Counted from the stretch's first letter, positions 18,780-28,055 are shown. The stretch: 64,000 bases of DNA from Cardiobacteriaceae bacterium (GCA_030529365.1 JAUMXB010000001.1:186001-250000); one strand, 5' to 3'. Numbers and translations: made by a program. The notes: generated by a model from the letters alone, not told the origin.

Positions 18780-19589
18780 TCAGCCTTTCAGGCTGTTGGA
18801 CAAAAACTGGCGGCAACGCTCGGACTCGGTCCGGTAAAACACCTTCTCGGGCGTGCCCTGCTCCTCGATCTGCCCCTGGTGCAGGAAAATCACGTGGCTG
18901 GACACCTCGCGGGCAAAACCCATTTCGTGGGTGACCACAATCATCGTGCGCCCTTCCGCCGCGAGATCCTGCATCACGCGCAGCACATCGCCGACCAGTT
19001 CGGGATCGAGCGCCGACGTGGGTTCATCGAACAACAGCGCATCCGGCTCCATGGCCAGCGCGCGGGCAATGGCCACGCGCTGCTGCTGGCCGCCGGAGAG
19101 ATGCGCCGGATAATAATCGCGGCGCTCGTAAAGCCCCACCTTGTGCAGCAGCGCTTCCGCGCGCGCAATGGCTTCCTTTTTGGGCAGGCCGAGCACATGC
19201 ACCGGCGCTTCGATCAGGTTTTGCAGCACAGTCATGTGCGCCCACAGATTGAAATTCTGGAACACCATTGCGAGCTTGGAGCGCACGCGCTGAATCTGGC
19301 GGTGGTTGCCGGCCTCGCGCTGGCCGCTGCGCCCCTCGCGGATATGCACGACCTCGCCGGCCACGCGCACTTCGCCGCGATCCGGCATTTCGAGAAAATT
19401 GAGGCAACGGAGAAAGGTGCTCTTGCCGGAGCCGGAAGAGCCGAGAATGGAGACGACATCGCCGCGATGCGCGGTCATGGATATGCCCTTGAGCACTTCG
19501 ACATTGCCGAAAGATTTATGAATATCAATTGCTTCGATGGCAGGGAGAGAGGTCAATGTCGTGTCCAGGTTGATAACCGAAGCGCGCAT
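18780..19589 (-). CDS. hisP: Polar amino-acid ABC transporter ATP-binding protein
   Basis: About 269 aa. It shows Walker [10 protein letters not shown], the family-specific long insert before the Q-loop, Q-loop VFQNFNLW, signature [19 protein letters not shown], Walker [15 protein letters not shown] and the H-loop VVTHEMGFA. It energises uptake through the two permeases. The start is uncertain: ATG 19589 and ATG 19610 are both possible and neither has a strong ribosome site. It is the first gene of the operon, 30 bp before the binding protein, and faces dapE across a 334-bp gap. Confidence 0.9.
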   Translation of the reverse strand: MRASVINLDTTLTSLPAIEAIDIHKSFGNVEVLKGISMTAHRGDVVSILGSSGSGKSTFLRCLNFLEMPDRGEVRVAGEVVHIREGRSGQREAGNHRQIQRVRSKLAMVFQNFNLWAHMTVLQNLIEAPVHVLGLPKKEAIARAEALLHKVGLYERRDYYPAHLSGGQQQRVAIARALAMEPDALLFDEPTSALDPELVGDVLRVMQDLAAEGRTMIVVTHEMGFAREVSSHVIFLHQGQIEEQGTPEKVFYRTESERCRQFLSNSLKG

Positions 19590-19819
19590 TCTATAGATAA
19601 TTTTCCACACATGCCAGCCGGAAATGCAGCAAACAGCTCATTCATCTCGCTAAAAAATGGGAAATTTTTCCATTTAAAAAGCAAAAATAGCGTTTATTTC
19701 CCATATTTGAGAAAACACAAAAACTATCCGACTGATATTGCAGCAAGTAATTTTGCGCAAAAGCGGGCAAAAATTTTGCAAACCATCCCTGCAACAGGCA
19801 CATCAAAATGACGGTTCTT

Positions 19820-19871
19820 ATAATGATTTTTTACCATCCGCAAGTGCTTGTCGCGATAAAAAAACATGATA
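19820..19871. repeat. AAGCGCTT intergenic element, copy 8 (single variant core)
   Basis: Core variant AAGTGCTT at 19842-19849 with arms ATTTTTTACCA and GATAAAAAAACAT. It lies in the divergent promoter region of hisP and dapE. The rest of this gap (19611-19819) is AT-rich and gene-free, with a GGAAATTTTTCC palindrome near 19660. Confidence 0.8.
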
Positions 19872-19923
19872 AATCCTGAAAAAATGCGCTATATTACCGG
19901 CCATTTCATCCACAGGAACCGCC

Positions 19924-21102
19924 ATGGCCGCTTTCACTGCCGACAGCCTTCTGCAAACCCTCATCGCCCGCAAAAGCATCACCCCCGACGACGCCGGTTG
20001 CCAGCAAATCCTTGCGGAAACGCTTGCCCCGCACGGCTTTGCCTGCCGCCAGATCGACCTCGGCGACACCAAAAACCTGTGGGCCACGCATGGCAGCGGC
20101 GCGCCCGTCATTGCCTTTGCCGGCCATACCGATGTGGTGCCGCCGGGCAATCCTGCCGACTGGGCCAGCGATCCCTTCGTGCCCACCGTGCGCGACGGCA
20201 TGATTTACGGGCGCGGCGCTTCCGACATGAAAAGCGGCGTGGCGGCCATGACTCTCGCGCTCGCCACGCTTGCCGAGCAATATCCCGACCATCCCGGCAC
20301 CCTCGCCCTGCTCGTCACCAGCGACGAAGAAGGCGTTGCCACCCACGGCATCCAGGCCGTCTTGCCCATACTCGAAAGCGAAGGCACGCATATCGATTAC
20401 GCGATTGTCGGCGAACCCACCGCCAGCGCCGAGCTGGGCGATGCCGCGCGCAACGGCCGTCGCGGTTCGCTCACGCTCACCTTGACGGTGCATGGCATTC
20501 AAGGCCATGTCGCCTATCCCGAAAAGGTGAAAAATCCGGTACATGCGCTTGCCGCCATTCTCGCCGAACTCGCGAGCATCCGCTGGGACGGCGGCAATGC
20601 CCACTTCCCGCCCACCTCCATGCAGGTCAGCAATGTACAGGCCGGCACCGGCGTGGACAACGTCGTCCCCGCCACCGCCATGGCCATCGTCAACTGGCGC
20701 TTCAATACCGAACACACTGCCGCCAGCCTGCGCGAACAGGCCGAAGCCATCGCCGAACGCCACAGCGCATCCCTGGGCTGCCGCAACACCTGCCAGTGGT
20801 ATCTTTCCGGCGAACCTTTCGTGACCGAGCTGGGCGTGCTTACCGAAGCCGTCGCCCGGGCCTCTCTCGCCCACACCGGCAAAACGCTGATCTTCAACAC
20901 GGCGGGCGGCACCTCGGATGCGCGCTTCCTCGCCAAATACGGCACCGCCACGGTGGAATACGGCGGCAGCAACGCCACCATTCACAAAGTCAACGAATGC
21001 GTACCGCAAGGCGAAAGCGACCGCCTCGCCGCCATTTATCACGACAGCATCGTCCATTTGTGGCAGCGTCTGGCAGCAGAAGGCCAGCGCAAAACAGAAT
21101 GA
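19924..21102 (+). CDS. dapE: Succinyl-diaminopimelate desuccinylase
   Basis: 392 aa M20 metallohydrolase that removes succinate from N-succinyl-LL-diaminopimelate in the lysine and peptidoglycan precursor pathway. The zinc and catalytic residues are in FAGHTDVVPPG (His68, Asp70), GRGASDMKSG, TSDEEG and VGEPT, and the C-terminal GGTSDARF is diagnostic of DapE. AGGAA lies just upstream of the ATG. The TGA stop (21100-21102) is the first triplet of an intergenic-element arm. dapB, acting earlier in the same pathway, is encoded 5 kb away on the other strand. Confidence 0.95.
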   Translation: MAAFTADSLLQTLIARKSITPDDAGCQQILAETLAPHGFACRQIDLGDTKNLWATHGSGAPVIAFAGHTDVVPPGNPADWASDPFVPTVRDGMIYGRGASDMKSGVAAMTLALATLAEQYPDHPGTLALLVTSDEEGVATHGIQAVLPILESEGTHIDYAIVGEPTASAELGDAARNGRRGSLTLTLTVHGIQGHVAYPEKVKNPVHALAAILAELASIRWDGGNAHFPPTSMQVSNVQAGTGVDNVVPATAMAIVNWRFNTEHTAASLREQAEAIAERHSASLGCRNTCQWYLSGEPFVTELGVLTEAVARASLAHTGKTLIFNTAGGTSDARFLAKYGTATVEYGGSNATIHKVNECVPQGESDRLAAIYHDSIVHLWQRLAAEGQRKTE

Positions 21103-21186
21103 GAAAATTTCTCATAAAAAAGCGCTTGTTTCGAGATTTTTTCTCGCAACAAGCGCTTCATCGTGGTAAAAAATTACTATTTTTAC
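21100..21186. repeat. AAGCGCTT intergenic element, copy 9 (two cores)
   Basis: Cores 21120-21127 and 21151-21158, 31 bp apart. The left arm TGAGAAAATTTCTCA contains the dapE stop; the right arm is GGTAAAAAATTACTATTTT. It lies between convergent genes. Confidence 0.92.
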
Positions 21187-21272
21187 TAAATATTTGAAAT
21201 AGTTAACAGTAGCCGTCTGTATGGTCATTCAACCCGCCTCACACATAAACCTCCAACAACAGGCGGCGCAGA

Positions 21273-21336
21273 TGTAGGGACGTAGCCTGCTACGTCCTGA
21301 ATTCTCGCTACGGACGTTGCAGGCAACGTCCCTACA
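21273..21336. repeat. REP-like double hairpin (GTAGGGACGT family)
   Basis: Outer ends TGTAGGGACGT/ACGTCCCTACA enclose two small palindromes, GACGTAGC/GCTACGTC and GGACGTTGC/GCAACGTCC. The same unit occurs in the opposite orientation at 27695-27766. The rest of the 21187-21464 gap shows no gene. Confidence 0.8.
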
Positions 21337-21464
21337 GCCAATCGTGCTGCCGTCGCGCAGCGATAGCCAGCGTCGGTTTATCAGAAATTATGTGCAGGTT
21401 TTCAGGTTAAGTGGCGATACAGCAGCCGCATCCATAGCGGCGGATATGATGCCGCCAATACCGC

Positions 21465-22157
21465 TTACAGATCAAGGAATTGGTCGCGCCGCTTGCTGCG
21501 ATGGCGCAGCAGGGAAAAAAGCCATTGCAGGATGAAACCGGCAATCACCAGACCGCCGCCCACCAGCCATTGCTGACGGTTGGCCGCCTGTTGCAGGCGA
21601 TAGATTTCATGGGTTTGCGCCACGATGCGCTGTTCGAGATTGACGGTTTCGTTTTGCAGCGCCTTGTTGCGTTCGCTGATGGCAATGGCGTTGCCGGAAA
21701 CCCGCCGCAATTCCAGCAGTTCGGCCTTGGCATTTTCCGCCTGCGCTTCCGCCGCCCGGATTTTCGCGTTCATTTCCGCAATCGATGCCGAGAGCGAATC
21801 GCCGCGACTGGCAATTTCCTTGTTCTGCGCCTGCAAACTGCTCATCTCCCGCTGGATTTCCGCAAGCTGCGCATGAACGCTCGGCGAATTCATCACATTT
21901 TTCGCCAACACCCAGCCTTGCAGCTTGCCGGTGCGAATGGGCAGATAGCCGTCTTTTTCCGCGCCGGTGATTTCCAGCGTTTCCCCGGCGCTGACCGTGC
22001 CGACGAATTTGCCCGAGCGCGACGGCTTGTCGTTGACCGTGGTCGGCAACTGGTCGCTGACCCAGGCCGTCGTTTGCGCGTGGGCAGCCAGCGGCCAGCA
22101 CAGGCTTGCCATGAACAAGGAGATGAAAATGCGGAGATGGGTGCGGATCTTAGTCAT
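21465..22157 (-). CDS. SH3-domain, coiled-coil, membrane-anchored protein (YgiM-like)
   Basis: 230 aa. Order of parts: signal peptide (to AHAQ), a bacterial SH3 domain (about 25-90: WVSDQLPTTVNDKPSRSGKF, GETLEITGAEKDGYLPIRTG, GWVLAKNVM), a long coiled coil (about 95-190), one membrane helix (WLVGGGLVIAGFILQWLFSL) and a basic tail. This is the layout of the TIGR04211/YgiM group, periplasmic proteins thought to touch the cell wall; the precise role is unknown. ATG 22157 overlaps the stop of the upstream gene by eight bases, placing it last in the lapA-lapB-pyrF-pssA run. Confidence 0.8.
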   Translation of the reverse strand: MTKIRTHLRIFISLFMASLCWPLAAHAQTTAWVSDQLPTTVNDKPSRSGKFVGTVSAGETLEITGAEKDGYLPIRTGKLQGWVLAKNVMNSPSVHAQLAEIQREMSSLQAQNKEIASRGDSLSASIAEMNAKIRAAEAQAENAKAELLELRRVSGNAIAISERNKALQNETVNLEQRIVAQTHEIYRLQQAANRQQWLVGGGLVIAGFILQWLFSLLRHRSKRRDQFLDL

Positions 22158-22827
22158 GAATTTTCTGTTTGTATGCAAGGATTTGTTGCCAGGCGACGCG
22201 CTTTTGCCGCGGCGTTTTGAGCAATGCCAGCGGATGCGGCAACGGCAGGCGCTCCTGCGCTGCCGCCACGCTTTCCGCCTGCTTTTGCGCAATTGCCCCG
22301 CACAGGAGCCAGGGCGCGGGCAAGGATAACAGGTCTGCCGCATTGGCGGGAAGCCGATTTGCAGGCATTTGCCTTGTCGCCAAAAAAGCGTCGATATTTT
22401 GCAGGTGCGCGGCAAGCGCTTGCAAGCCGACCGCTTCCAGCAGGGTGCGCAGCATCGCCATTTCCTCATCGCTGCGGAAAAGACGCATCCTGCCGTCAAC
22501 CCGCGACAGCGCGGGCAGCCACCAGCTGCCGCCGTTTTCGATTTCCAGCACAGTCAGATCACGGCAAACGTGAATGCGGTGTCCGTCCACGGTCAGCACC
22601 GTGGCAACGGCTGGCGCTTCTGCGGAAACATGAACGACGACAGCAGGTTCGCTTTTTGCCGGCAACGACGGCGGTTCGATTGGGGTTTTGGCCGCAGCCT
22701 CGTGCGGCGGAACAGGCTCGGCGACGACAGCCGGTTTCTCCGCCATATCGCGCCGCAGATGCCATGCCGGCAAACCCAGCAGGCGCTGGAGATGCTGCAA
22801 CGGCGCGAACGGCAGGGCTTCAGCCAT
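22150..22827 (-). CDS. Uncharacterised protein in the lapAB-pyrF-pssA operon
   Basis: 225 aa, no family recognised. The N-terminal 35 residues resemble a short amphipathic region (PLQHLQRLLGLPAWHLRR). It is followed by a Pro/Ala/Val-rich low-complexity linker (about 36-75), then a folded part with TVLTVDGHRIHVCRDLTVLE, GGSWWLPALSRVDGRMRLFR, EEMAMLRTLLEAVGLQ and a basic C-terminus. No signal peptide or membrane helix is seen. It overlaps pssA by eight bases upstream and the YgiM-like gene by eight bases downstream, so it is translationally coupled to both; by position it may have an envelope-related role. Confidence 0.65.
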   Translation of the reverse strand: MAEALPFAPLQHLQRLLGLPAWHLRRDMAEKPAVVAEPVPPHEAAAKTPIEPPSLPAKSEPAVVVHVSAEAPAVATVLTVDGHRIHVCRDLTVLEIENGGSWWLPALSRVDGRMRLFRSDEEMAMLRTLLEAVGLQALAAHLQNIDAFLATRQMPANRLPANAADLLSLPAPWLLCGAIAQKQAESVAAAQERLPLPHPLALLKTPRQKRVAWQQILAYKQKIHD

Positions 22828-23557
22828 TTTTGCGCTTCTTCAGCTGGCGATACAGCGCCCACAATGGACCATGCAGCGCATAGACGGCGAAGATGACGAA
22901 CAGAGTCAGCGCCGGCTCCAGGAAAAGCACGCCGAGAATCAGCGCGGGAATGACGGACTTGCCGAAAGGAATGCGGTCATCAAGCTTGAATGTCTTGAAG
23001 CTGTAGAACTTGATGTTGCTCACCATCAGCAATCCGGCCGTACCCATGATAAAGAGGGATAGCAGCAGCAAATGCTCGGGCGGCCATCTGAACAGCTCGG
23101 AAACCCAGACAAAACCGGCAACCGTACCGGCAGCCGCCGGGCTGGGCAGACCGATGAAAAATGCCTTGTCCACCTGCCCCACCTGCACATTGAAGCGGGC
23201 AAGGCGCAGGGCGGCGCAGGCCACGTAGAGAAAGGCCACCATCCAGCCCAGTTTCTCGGGGAGATAATCGGTGCGGCTGACCAGATGCAGCGACCACTGG
23301 TAAAGCAGCAGCGAAGGTGCGGCGCCGAAGGAAATCAGGTCGGAAAGCGAATCGTACTGCACGCCGAATTCGGAAGAAGTGCCCGTCCAGCGCGCCACGC
23401 GACCGTCCATGCCATCGAGCAGCATGGCGATGAAAATCAGGGTGGCGGCAAAGGCATAGCGCGCATCCATGGCCGCCAGCACGGCATAGAATCCGCAAAA
23501 CATCGATGCCGTGGTAATCAGGTTGGGCAGCCAGTAAATCCCGCGACGGCTTTTCAT
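22820..23557 (-). CDS. pssA: CDP-diacylglycerol-serine O-phosphatidyltransferase
   Basis: 245 aa integral membrane enzyme with several hydrophobic helices. The CDP-alcohol phosphotransferase signature DG-x2-AR-x8-G-x3-D-x3-D is fully visible in [15 protein letters not shown] followed by GVQYDSLSD. It makes phosphatidylserine, the precursor of phosphatidylethanolamine. It belongs to the short membrane type (subclass II) rather than the phospholipase-D-like E. coli enzyme. Its start overlaps the pyrF stop as ATGA. Confidence 0.9.
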   Translation of the reverse strand: MKSRRGIYWLPNLITTASMFCGFYAVLAAMDARYAFAATLIFIAMLLDGMDGRVARWTGTSSEFGVQYDSLSDLISFGAAPSLLLYQWSLHLVSRTDYLPEKLGWMVAFLYVACAALRLARFNVQVGQVDKAFFIGLPSPAAAGTVAGFVWVSELFRWPPEHLLLLSLFIMGTAGLLMVSNIKFYSFKTFKLDDRIPFGKSVIPALILGVLFLEPALTLFVIFAVYALHGPLWALYRQLKKRKNG

Positions 23558-24246
23558 GACAATCCCGCCTGTTCCAGAATCTGCCCGAGAACGCCACGCG
23601 GATCCTGCGCCCGGGTAATCGGACGCCCGACCACCCAGTAATCGCTGCCACTTGCCCGCGCCGAAGCCGGCGTTTCCACCCGGGTCTGGTCGTCAGCGGC
23701 ATTGCCGGGCAGGCGTATGCCGGGCGTGACGGTAAGAAAATCCTTGCCGAAACGCGCTTTCAGCGCCTGCACTTCGCGCACCGAGCACACCACGCCATCC
23801 AGCCCATGAGCATGGGTGAGAGCAGCCAGGCGATCCACCTGCGCGGCAAGGCTGCCCGTGACGCCCAGCGTGTGCAGCGTGGCTTCATCCATGCTGGTCA
23901 GCACTGTTACCGCGATGAGGAGCGGCGGACGGCTCACGCTGTTCGCGGCCTCGCGCGCAGCATCCAGCATGGGCCCACCGCCAGCGGCATGCACGTTGAC
24001 CATCCACACGCCCAGCTCCGCCGCTGCCCGTATCGCGCCCGCCACGGTATTGGGAATATCATGGAATTTCAGATCGAGGAAAACGTCAAATCCCGCATCC
24101 TGCAAGGCTTTCACCACATCCGGCCCTTCCCTGGTAAAAAGCGTCTTGCCCACTTTCATGCGGCAAGCGGAAGGCGGCAGCTGTCGCGCCAGTTGCAAGG
24201 CCTCGGCGCGGGTATCGAAATCCAGCGCAACAATCACGGGAGACAT
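23554..24246 (-). CDS. pyrF: Orotidine 5'-phosphate decarboxylase
   Basis: 230 aa from ATG 24246; a GTG at 24252 is the alternative and both sit behind GGAGGA. It performs the last step of UMP synthesis. The catalytic array is in [16 protein letters not shown] (Asp-x-Lys-x-x-Asp), with substrate contacts in [10 protein letters not shown] and DYWVVGRPI. In gammaproteobacteria pyrF commonly follows lapB, as here. Confidence 0.95.
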   Translation of the reverse strand: MSPVIVALDFDTRAEALQLARQLPPSACRMKVGKTLFTREGPDVVKALQDAGFDVFLDLKFHDIPNTVAGAIRAAAELGVWMVNVHAAGGGPMLDAAREAANSVSRPPLLIAVTVLTSMDEATLHTLGVTGSLAAQVDRLAALTHAHGLDGVVCSVREVQALKARFGKDFLTVTPGIRLPGNAADDQTRVETPASARASGSDYWVVGRPITRAQDPRGVLGQILEQAGLS

Positions 24247-24248
24247 CT

Positions 24249-25394
24249 TCACTTTTCCTCCAGTTTGAGTTCAATCAGCGGCTCGAAGCTGCTCCAGGCA
24301 AAACATGCCGGGCAACGCCAGACCGGCTTCTGCTGGCGGAAGCCGCATTCATTGCATTGATAAACCGTGTGCGGCGACAGGCTGCGCTGCAAGAGACCAT
24401 GCAGCTTTTGCGCCTCGGGATGCGGTTGCGCTTCCAGCCAGGACGCGAGCAACAAAGCGCTTTTTTTCTCTTGCAGGCGTTTGTCCAGCAATTCGCGCGC
24501 CTTTTCCGCATCATATCCGTGCAGGACTCTGGCGGCAGCCAGCGTCAGGCGGATATTGCCGTGGCGCGCTTCGTTCGCTTCCAGCCAGGCATGAAATTCT
24601 TCGCTGCGCCCCACTGCCTGATAGGCTTTTTCCAGATCGCCGAGAATCTCGGGGATGAAAGAGGGCGAGCGCTCTGCCACAGCCAGAAAAGATGAAATCG
24701 CCTGCACTGCCTGACCGTGCGCCAGGAGATAGCGCGCGCGCAACCAGTAGGCGCGGATATGGTCGCGATCAAGCGCCAGCGCCTGATCCAAGGCCGCATA
24801 GGCGCTTTCCCGGTCATCGCGCCGCATGGCGCGCTCCGCCAGCTCGCAGTAATAGTGGGCCATTTGCAGATGGCGGTCGCCAAAACCCCGCGCCATCCAC
24901 AGATTGGCCAGATCAATGGCCGCCGTCCAGTTCCGGGTGCGCTCGTAAATGCCGAGCAGCAGCGGAATCACTTCCCTGGACTGGTAATTGGCAGCGCTCA
25001 GCGCTTCCAGATATTGCTGCGCCTGCAAATACATGCCGGCAGCCGCATAATCCTGCGCCAGTTCGAAGGTGACGGCCAGACGCTGGCTTTCTTCCAGCCC
25101 CTCGTAATCGGCAAGCTGGCGGTGCAGGTGCAGGGCGCGATCCAGCTCGCCGCGCTTGCGGAACAGGCTGCCCAGCGTGAGCTGGTTATCGACGGCCTGG
25201 CGGTTGACGTTGGCCATGTTGAGGAACACGTCCACCGCGCGGTCGGTCTGGTCATTGAGGAGAAAGGTCAGCCCCTCGACATAGGCGCTGCGCGATTTGT
25301 CGGCACGCCATTCGCGGGCTTCCTTGCGCATGGCTATCCACCAGCCCGACCAGGCCGCGACCGGCAACAGCAAAATGACGAGCCATTCACTCAT
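24249..25394 (-). CDS. lapB: Lipopolysaccharide assembly protein B
   Basis: 381 aa. It has an N-terminal membrane helix ([19 protein letters not shown]), a long array of TPR units (about 35-330) and a C-terminal rubredoxin-like metal knuckle with two CxxC pairs, YQCNECGF and WRCPACF. LapB/YciM acts at the inner membrane with FtsH to control LpxC turnover, so balancing LPS and phospholipid synthesis; the latter is represented by pssA downstream. It overlaps lapA by four bases and is followed by pyrF, the typical gene order. Confidence 0.93.
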   Translation of the reverse strand: MSEWLVILLLPVAAWSGWWIAMRKEAREWRADKSRSAYVEGLTFLLNDQTDRAVDVFLNMANVNRQAVDNQLTLGSLFRKRGELDRALHLHRQLADYEGLEESQRLAVTFELAQDYAAAGMYLQAQQYLEALSAANYQSREVIPLLLGIYERTRNWTAAIDLANLWMARGFGDRHLQMAHYYCELAERAMRRDDRESAYAALDQALALDRDHIRAYWLRARYLLAHGQAVQAISSFLAVAERSPSFIPEILGDLEKAYQAVGRSEEFHAWLEANEARHGNIRLTLAAARVLHGYDAEKARELLDKRLQEKKSALLLASWLEAQPHPEAQKLHGLLQRSLSPHTVYQCNECGFRQQKPVWRCPACFAWSSFEPLIELKLEEK

Positions 25395-25693
25395 CTTTGC
25401 TGGACTTCTTCCTCAAACCGGGCTTTCACGGCCGCCTCATCCGCTTCGCGGTGCTCGCGGTCGAGCTGGCGGCCCAAGGCATTGGCACGGCTGCGCCAGA
25501 ACCAGGCGCTCAGGCCGAAAATAAACAGGGAAAAGAGCGCCCCCACGACGAAGCTGCCGAGCATGATCAGCACCAGCGGCACATCCGCCTTGCCGAAAGC
25601 GTAGTTGAAGGGAACGGCGGCGCTATTCAAAAGCCCCATCAGCGCGAACCATACGCCGATCACGATCACAAACAGGTAGTTAATCCACTTCAT
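25391..25693 (-). CDS. lapA: Lipopolysaccharide assembly protein A (DUF1049)
   Basis: 100 aa inner-membrane protein. It has two helices (about 5-25 and 40-66) joined by a loop with NSAAVPFNYAFGKADVPLVL, the LapA/YciS family pattern, and a charged C-terminal coiled coil (ANALGRQLDREHREADEAA). It is the partner of LapB and first gene of the six-gene operon lapA-lapB-pyrF-pssA-unknown-ygiM-like. Confidence 0.9.
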   Translation of the reverse strand: MKWINYLFVIVIGVWFALMGLLNSAAVPFNYAFGKADVPLVLIMLGSFVVGALFSLFIFGLSAWFWRSRANALGRQLDREHREADEAAVKARFEEEVQQR

Positions 25694-25757
25694 AATTGTC
25701 CTTTAACAGATTGTCGGGGTTGCGCAAATGCGGGCGCTATCATACCGCCTGCGCCAC

Positions 25758-25786
25758 AAAAGCGAAACGCCGGGTTTGCCCCGGCG
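25758..25786 (-). terminator. Terminator after dapB
   Basis: Read on the minus strand: CGCCGGG, loop, CCCGGCG, then TTTCGCTTTT. It sits 18 bp past the dapB stop and before lapA. Confidence 0.7.
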
Positions 25787-25803
25787 CATCTCGCATTCGG
25801 CAT

Positions 25804-26592
25804 TCAGAGTCCGAGCACATCCTCCATGCCATAGAAACCGGCAGGACGCCCGGCAAGCCAGCGCGCAGCAGTGAGCGCACCATCGGCAAAAATGCGGCGG
25901 TCGTGCGCGCGATGGCTGAACGACAGCTGCTCATGCGCAGAATTGAAAAAAACCGTATGCTCGCCAACGATATCGCCGCTGCGGATCACGGCAAAGCCGA
26001 TATCGCCCGGCTTGCGGCGATCCTGATAGGGATAGCGCATGCGCGCGTCGAAATCGCTGTTCTGCGCGGCGGCAATCGTCTTGCCGAGCTTGAGCGCGGT
26101 GCCCGAAGGCGCATCCACCTTCTGGCGATGATGCGCCTCGAGAATATCCACGTCCCACTGCTCCGGCGACAGCGCCAGCGCCACCTGGCGGCACACGGCG
26201 GCAAGCACGTTCACGCCAATGCTGGTATTGGCGGCCAGCAGCAGCGGAATCTTGGTGGCCGCGCGCTCCAGCCATACCGCAGTTTCGCGGTTGAAACCGG
26301 TCGTGCCGACGAGAAGCGGCTTGTTTGCCCGCTCGCACACCTGCAACAGCGACAGCGTGGCATCAGGGCGGGTAAAATCCACCACCACATCCGCCGCCGC
26401 GCAAAGCTGGTCGAGATTGGCGGTAATCCGCACGCCATGCGTGGTCTCGCTCACTTCGGAAAGCTTTTTCCCTGCCCAGGCATGACCGCTGCGCACGGAA
26501 GCCCCGGAAAGCTGCAAATCCGGCTGTCCCTCAAGCGCTTTGGCGATGGCCAGTCCCATTTTTCCATTGATTCCGTGGATAGCAATCTTCAT
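25804..26592 (-). CDS. dapB: 4-hydroxy-tetrahydrodipicolinate reductase
   Basis: 262 aa. It uses NAD(P)H to make tetrahydrodipicolinate in lysine/diaminopimelate synthesis. The Rossmann start is MKIAIHGINGKMG. Catalytic and substrate residues lie in DILEAHHRQKVDAPSGTALKLG, the DapB signature with the His and Lys of the active site. ATG 26592 has AAGGAA seven bases upstream; an ATG at 26646 would add an implausible leader. Confidence 0.96.
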   Translation of the reverse strand: MKIAIHGINGKMGLAIAKALEGQPDLQLSGASVRSGHAWAGKKLSEVSETTHGVRITANLDQLCAAADVVVDFTRPDATLSLLQVCERANKPLLVGTTGFNRETAVWLERAATKIPLLLAANTSIGVNVLAAVCRQVALALSPEQWDVDILEAHHRQKVDAPSGTALKLGKTIAAAQNSDFDARMRYPYQDRRKPGDIGFAVIRSGDIVGEHTVFFNSAHEQLSFSHRAHDRRIFADGALTAARWLAGRPAGFYGMEDVLGL

Positions 26593-26677
26593 AAAATTTC
26601 CTTCTCGACGACTACAGGCGTTACTATTTTCACCCATGCCAAGCATTCACCTCAAGCCCCATTGCAAGCCCATTGAC

Positions 26678-27241
26678 ATGCCAGACGAAAAGACGGAATC
26701 CCTTTCATTTGCCGAACTGGTCGGCAACGTCACGCCCCTCGCTCATAAAGACAAACATCCCCATTTCGCCCGTCCGCGCCAGCGTCCTGTCGCCCAGGCC
26801 CTGCAACGCCGCCTTGCCGCGCAAGGCATGCGTCCGGCGCCCGTGGCGCGGCGGCACGATGCTGTGATGTTCAATCTCGACGGCATTCCCGCCGAACGCT
26901 TCACCGCCATGCAGCGCGGCGAACTGCCCTTTGCCCGCATTATCGACCTGCACGGCTATTACGTGGCCGACGGCATTGCCCGCCTTGATGATGCCCTGCA
27001 TCAGCGCCGCAACCGGCACGGAGAAATCTGGCTCATCATCCACGGCAAGGGACGCAACAGCCCGGCGCACGACCGCGCCCCGCTGAAGCAGGCCGTCATC
27101 GATTTTCTCTGCCGCCATCCTGCCGTCGCCGCGCTTTGCTCGCTGCCGGATCGCGATCGCGACAGCGGCGCGCTCTGCATCGATGTTTACCGCAAACCGC
27201 GGACACCCGTCAAACAACATGAGAAATTTTCCCATCCATAA
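26678..27241 (+). CDS. Smr-domain protein
   Basis: About 187 aa (ATG 26678; ATG 26636 is an alternative). The C-terminal half is an Smr domain: RIIDLHGYYVADGIARLDDA, EIWLIIHGKGRNSP and the late PDRDRDSGALCIDVYRKP. Smr domains are nucleases acting on branched DNA or on mRNA of stalled ribosomes (SmrB). The N-terminal part is basic and unstructured, as in the YdaL/SmrA-SmrB group. The reading frame runs into an intergenic element that supplies the last residues (EKFSHP) and the TAA stop. Confidence 0.85.
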   Translation: MPDEKTESLSFAELVGNVTPLAHKDKHPHFARPRQRPVAQALQRRLAAQGMRPAPVARRHDAVMFNLDGIPAERFTAMQRGELPFARIIDLHGYYVADGIARLDDALHQRRNRHGEIWLIIHGKGRNSPAHDRAPLKQAVIDFLCRHPAVAALCSLPDRDRDSGALCIDVYRKPRTPVKQHEKFSHP

Positions 27242-27310
27242 GCGTTTATGGTGAGAAATTTTATCACGCAAAGCGCCTATCTTTGGTAAAAAAACAACTG
27301 TTTTTTCGGT
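27219..27310. repeat. AAGCGCTT intergenic element, copy 10 (two degenerate cores)
   Basis: Cores AAGCGTTT (27240-27247) and AAGCGCCT (27271-27278), still 31 bp apart. The left arm TGAGAAATTTTCCCA lies inside the smr reading frame; the right arm is GGTAAAAAAACAACTGTTTTTT. Confidence 0.88.
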
Positions 27311-27319
27311 TTTATAAAA

Positions 27320-27960
27320 TACGTCCGAAAATCGGCCATTTATGGCCGACGTCGAAACATGTCGGGCACAAAGCGCCCGGCCTGCAAACCGCTGCGTGAT
27401 GGTGGGCTAGAGCATTTTTGATTCATCTAATGCACGATTTGCTGAAGCAAGGATGTGAAAAGCTTTGTTTCTGCCCTCACCCCAACCCCTCTCCCACGGG
27501 AGAGGGGCCTTGAATTCTGTTCACATTTGAACCAAAAACGCTCTAAGCTCTACGGTTCGTCAATGACATGCCGGTTGTAGGTCGGCCATTTATGGCCGAC
27601 GTCAAAACATGTCAGGTACAAAGCGCCCGGCCTGCAAACCGCTGCGTGATGGTGGGCTAACGCCCACCCTACGGGCGTGCATTTATCGGTTGGCGTGTAG
27701 GGACGTTGCCTGCAACGTCCGTGATGGCCATGGATACCAGGACGTAGCAAGGCTACGTCCCTACACAAAAGGCGCGATATCCGACCTGCGAAATGGTGGG
27801 CTAACGCCCACCCTACAGCAAACCAATGACATGCCGGTTGTAGGTCGGCCATTTATGGACGACGTCAAAACATGTCGGGCACAAAGTGCCCGACCTACAA
27901 ATCGCTGCGCGATGGTGGCTAAAGTCCACCCTACGGCTCGCCAATGGCATACAGCCCATA
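27320..27960. repeat. Composite REP block between smr and dnaE
   Basis: A 640-bp gene-free tract made of three copies of a ~95-bp unit beginning TCGGCCATTTATGGCCGA (27332, 27582, 27845). The unit continues through ACATGTCGGGCACAAAG and ends in the hairpin GGTGGGCTAACGCCCACC. One GTAGGGACGT double hairpin (27695-27766) and one MITE-like insertion (27410-27543) lie among the copies. Confidence 0.8.
27410..27543. mobile_element. MITE-like element with TA target duplication
   Basis: 134 bp with 15-bp terminal inverted repeats, GAGCATTTTTGATTC on the left and GAACCAAAAACGCTC on the right (13 of 15 matching). It is flanked by TA on both sides (27408-27409 and 27544-27545) and interrupts the GGTGGGCTAACGCCCACC hairpin of a REP unit. 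It contains no gene but an internal CCCCTCTCCC/GGGAGAGGGG hairpin. TA duplication is the habit of IS630/Tc1-mariner elements. Confidence 0.65.
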
Positions 27961-27965
27961 CATTC

Positions 27966-28053
27966 AATGAGAAAATTTCTCATCAATAAGCGCTTGTTCC
28001 GATAAAATTTCTCACAACAAGCGCTTATAAGTGGTAAAAAACATCTATTTTTG
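27966..28053. repeat. AAGCGCTT intergenic element, copy 11 (two cores)
   Basis: Cores 27988-27995 and 28019-28026, 31 bp apart. The left arm is a TGAGAAAATTTCTCA palindrome and the right arm GGTAAAAAACATCTATTTTT, which ends three bases before the dnaE stop. Confidence 0.92.
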
Positions 28054-28055
28054 CA

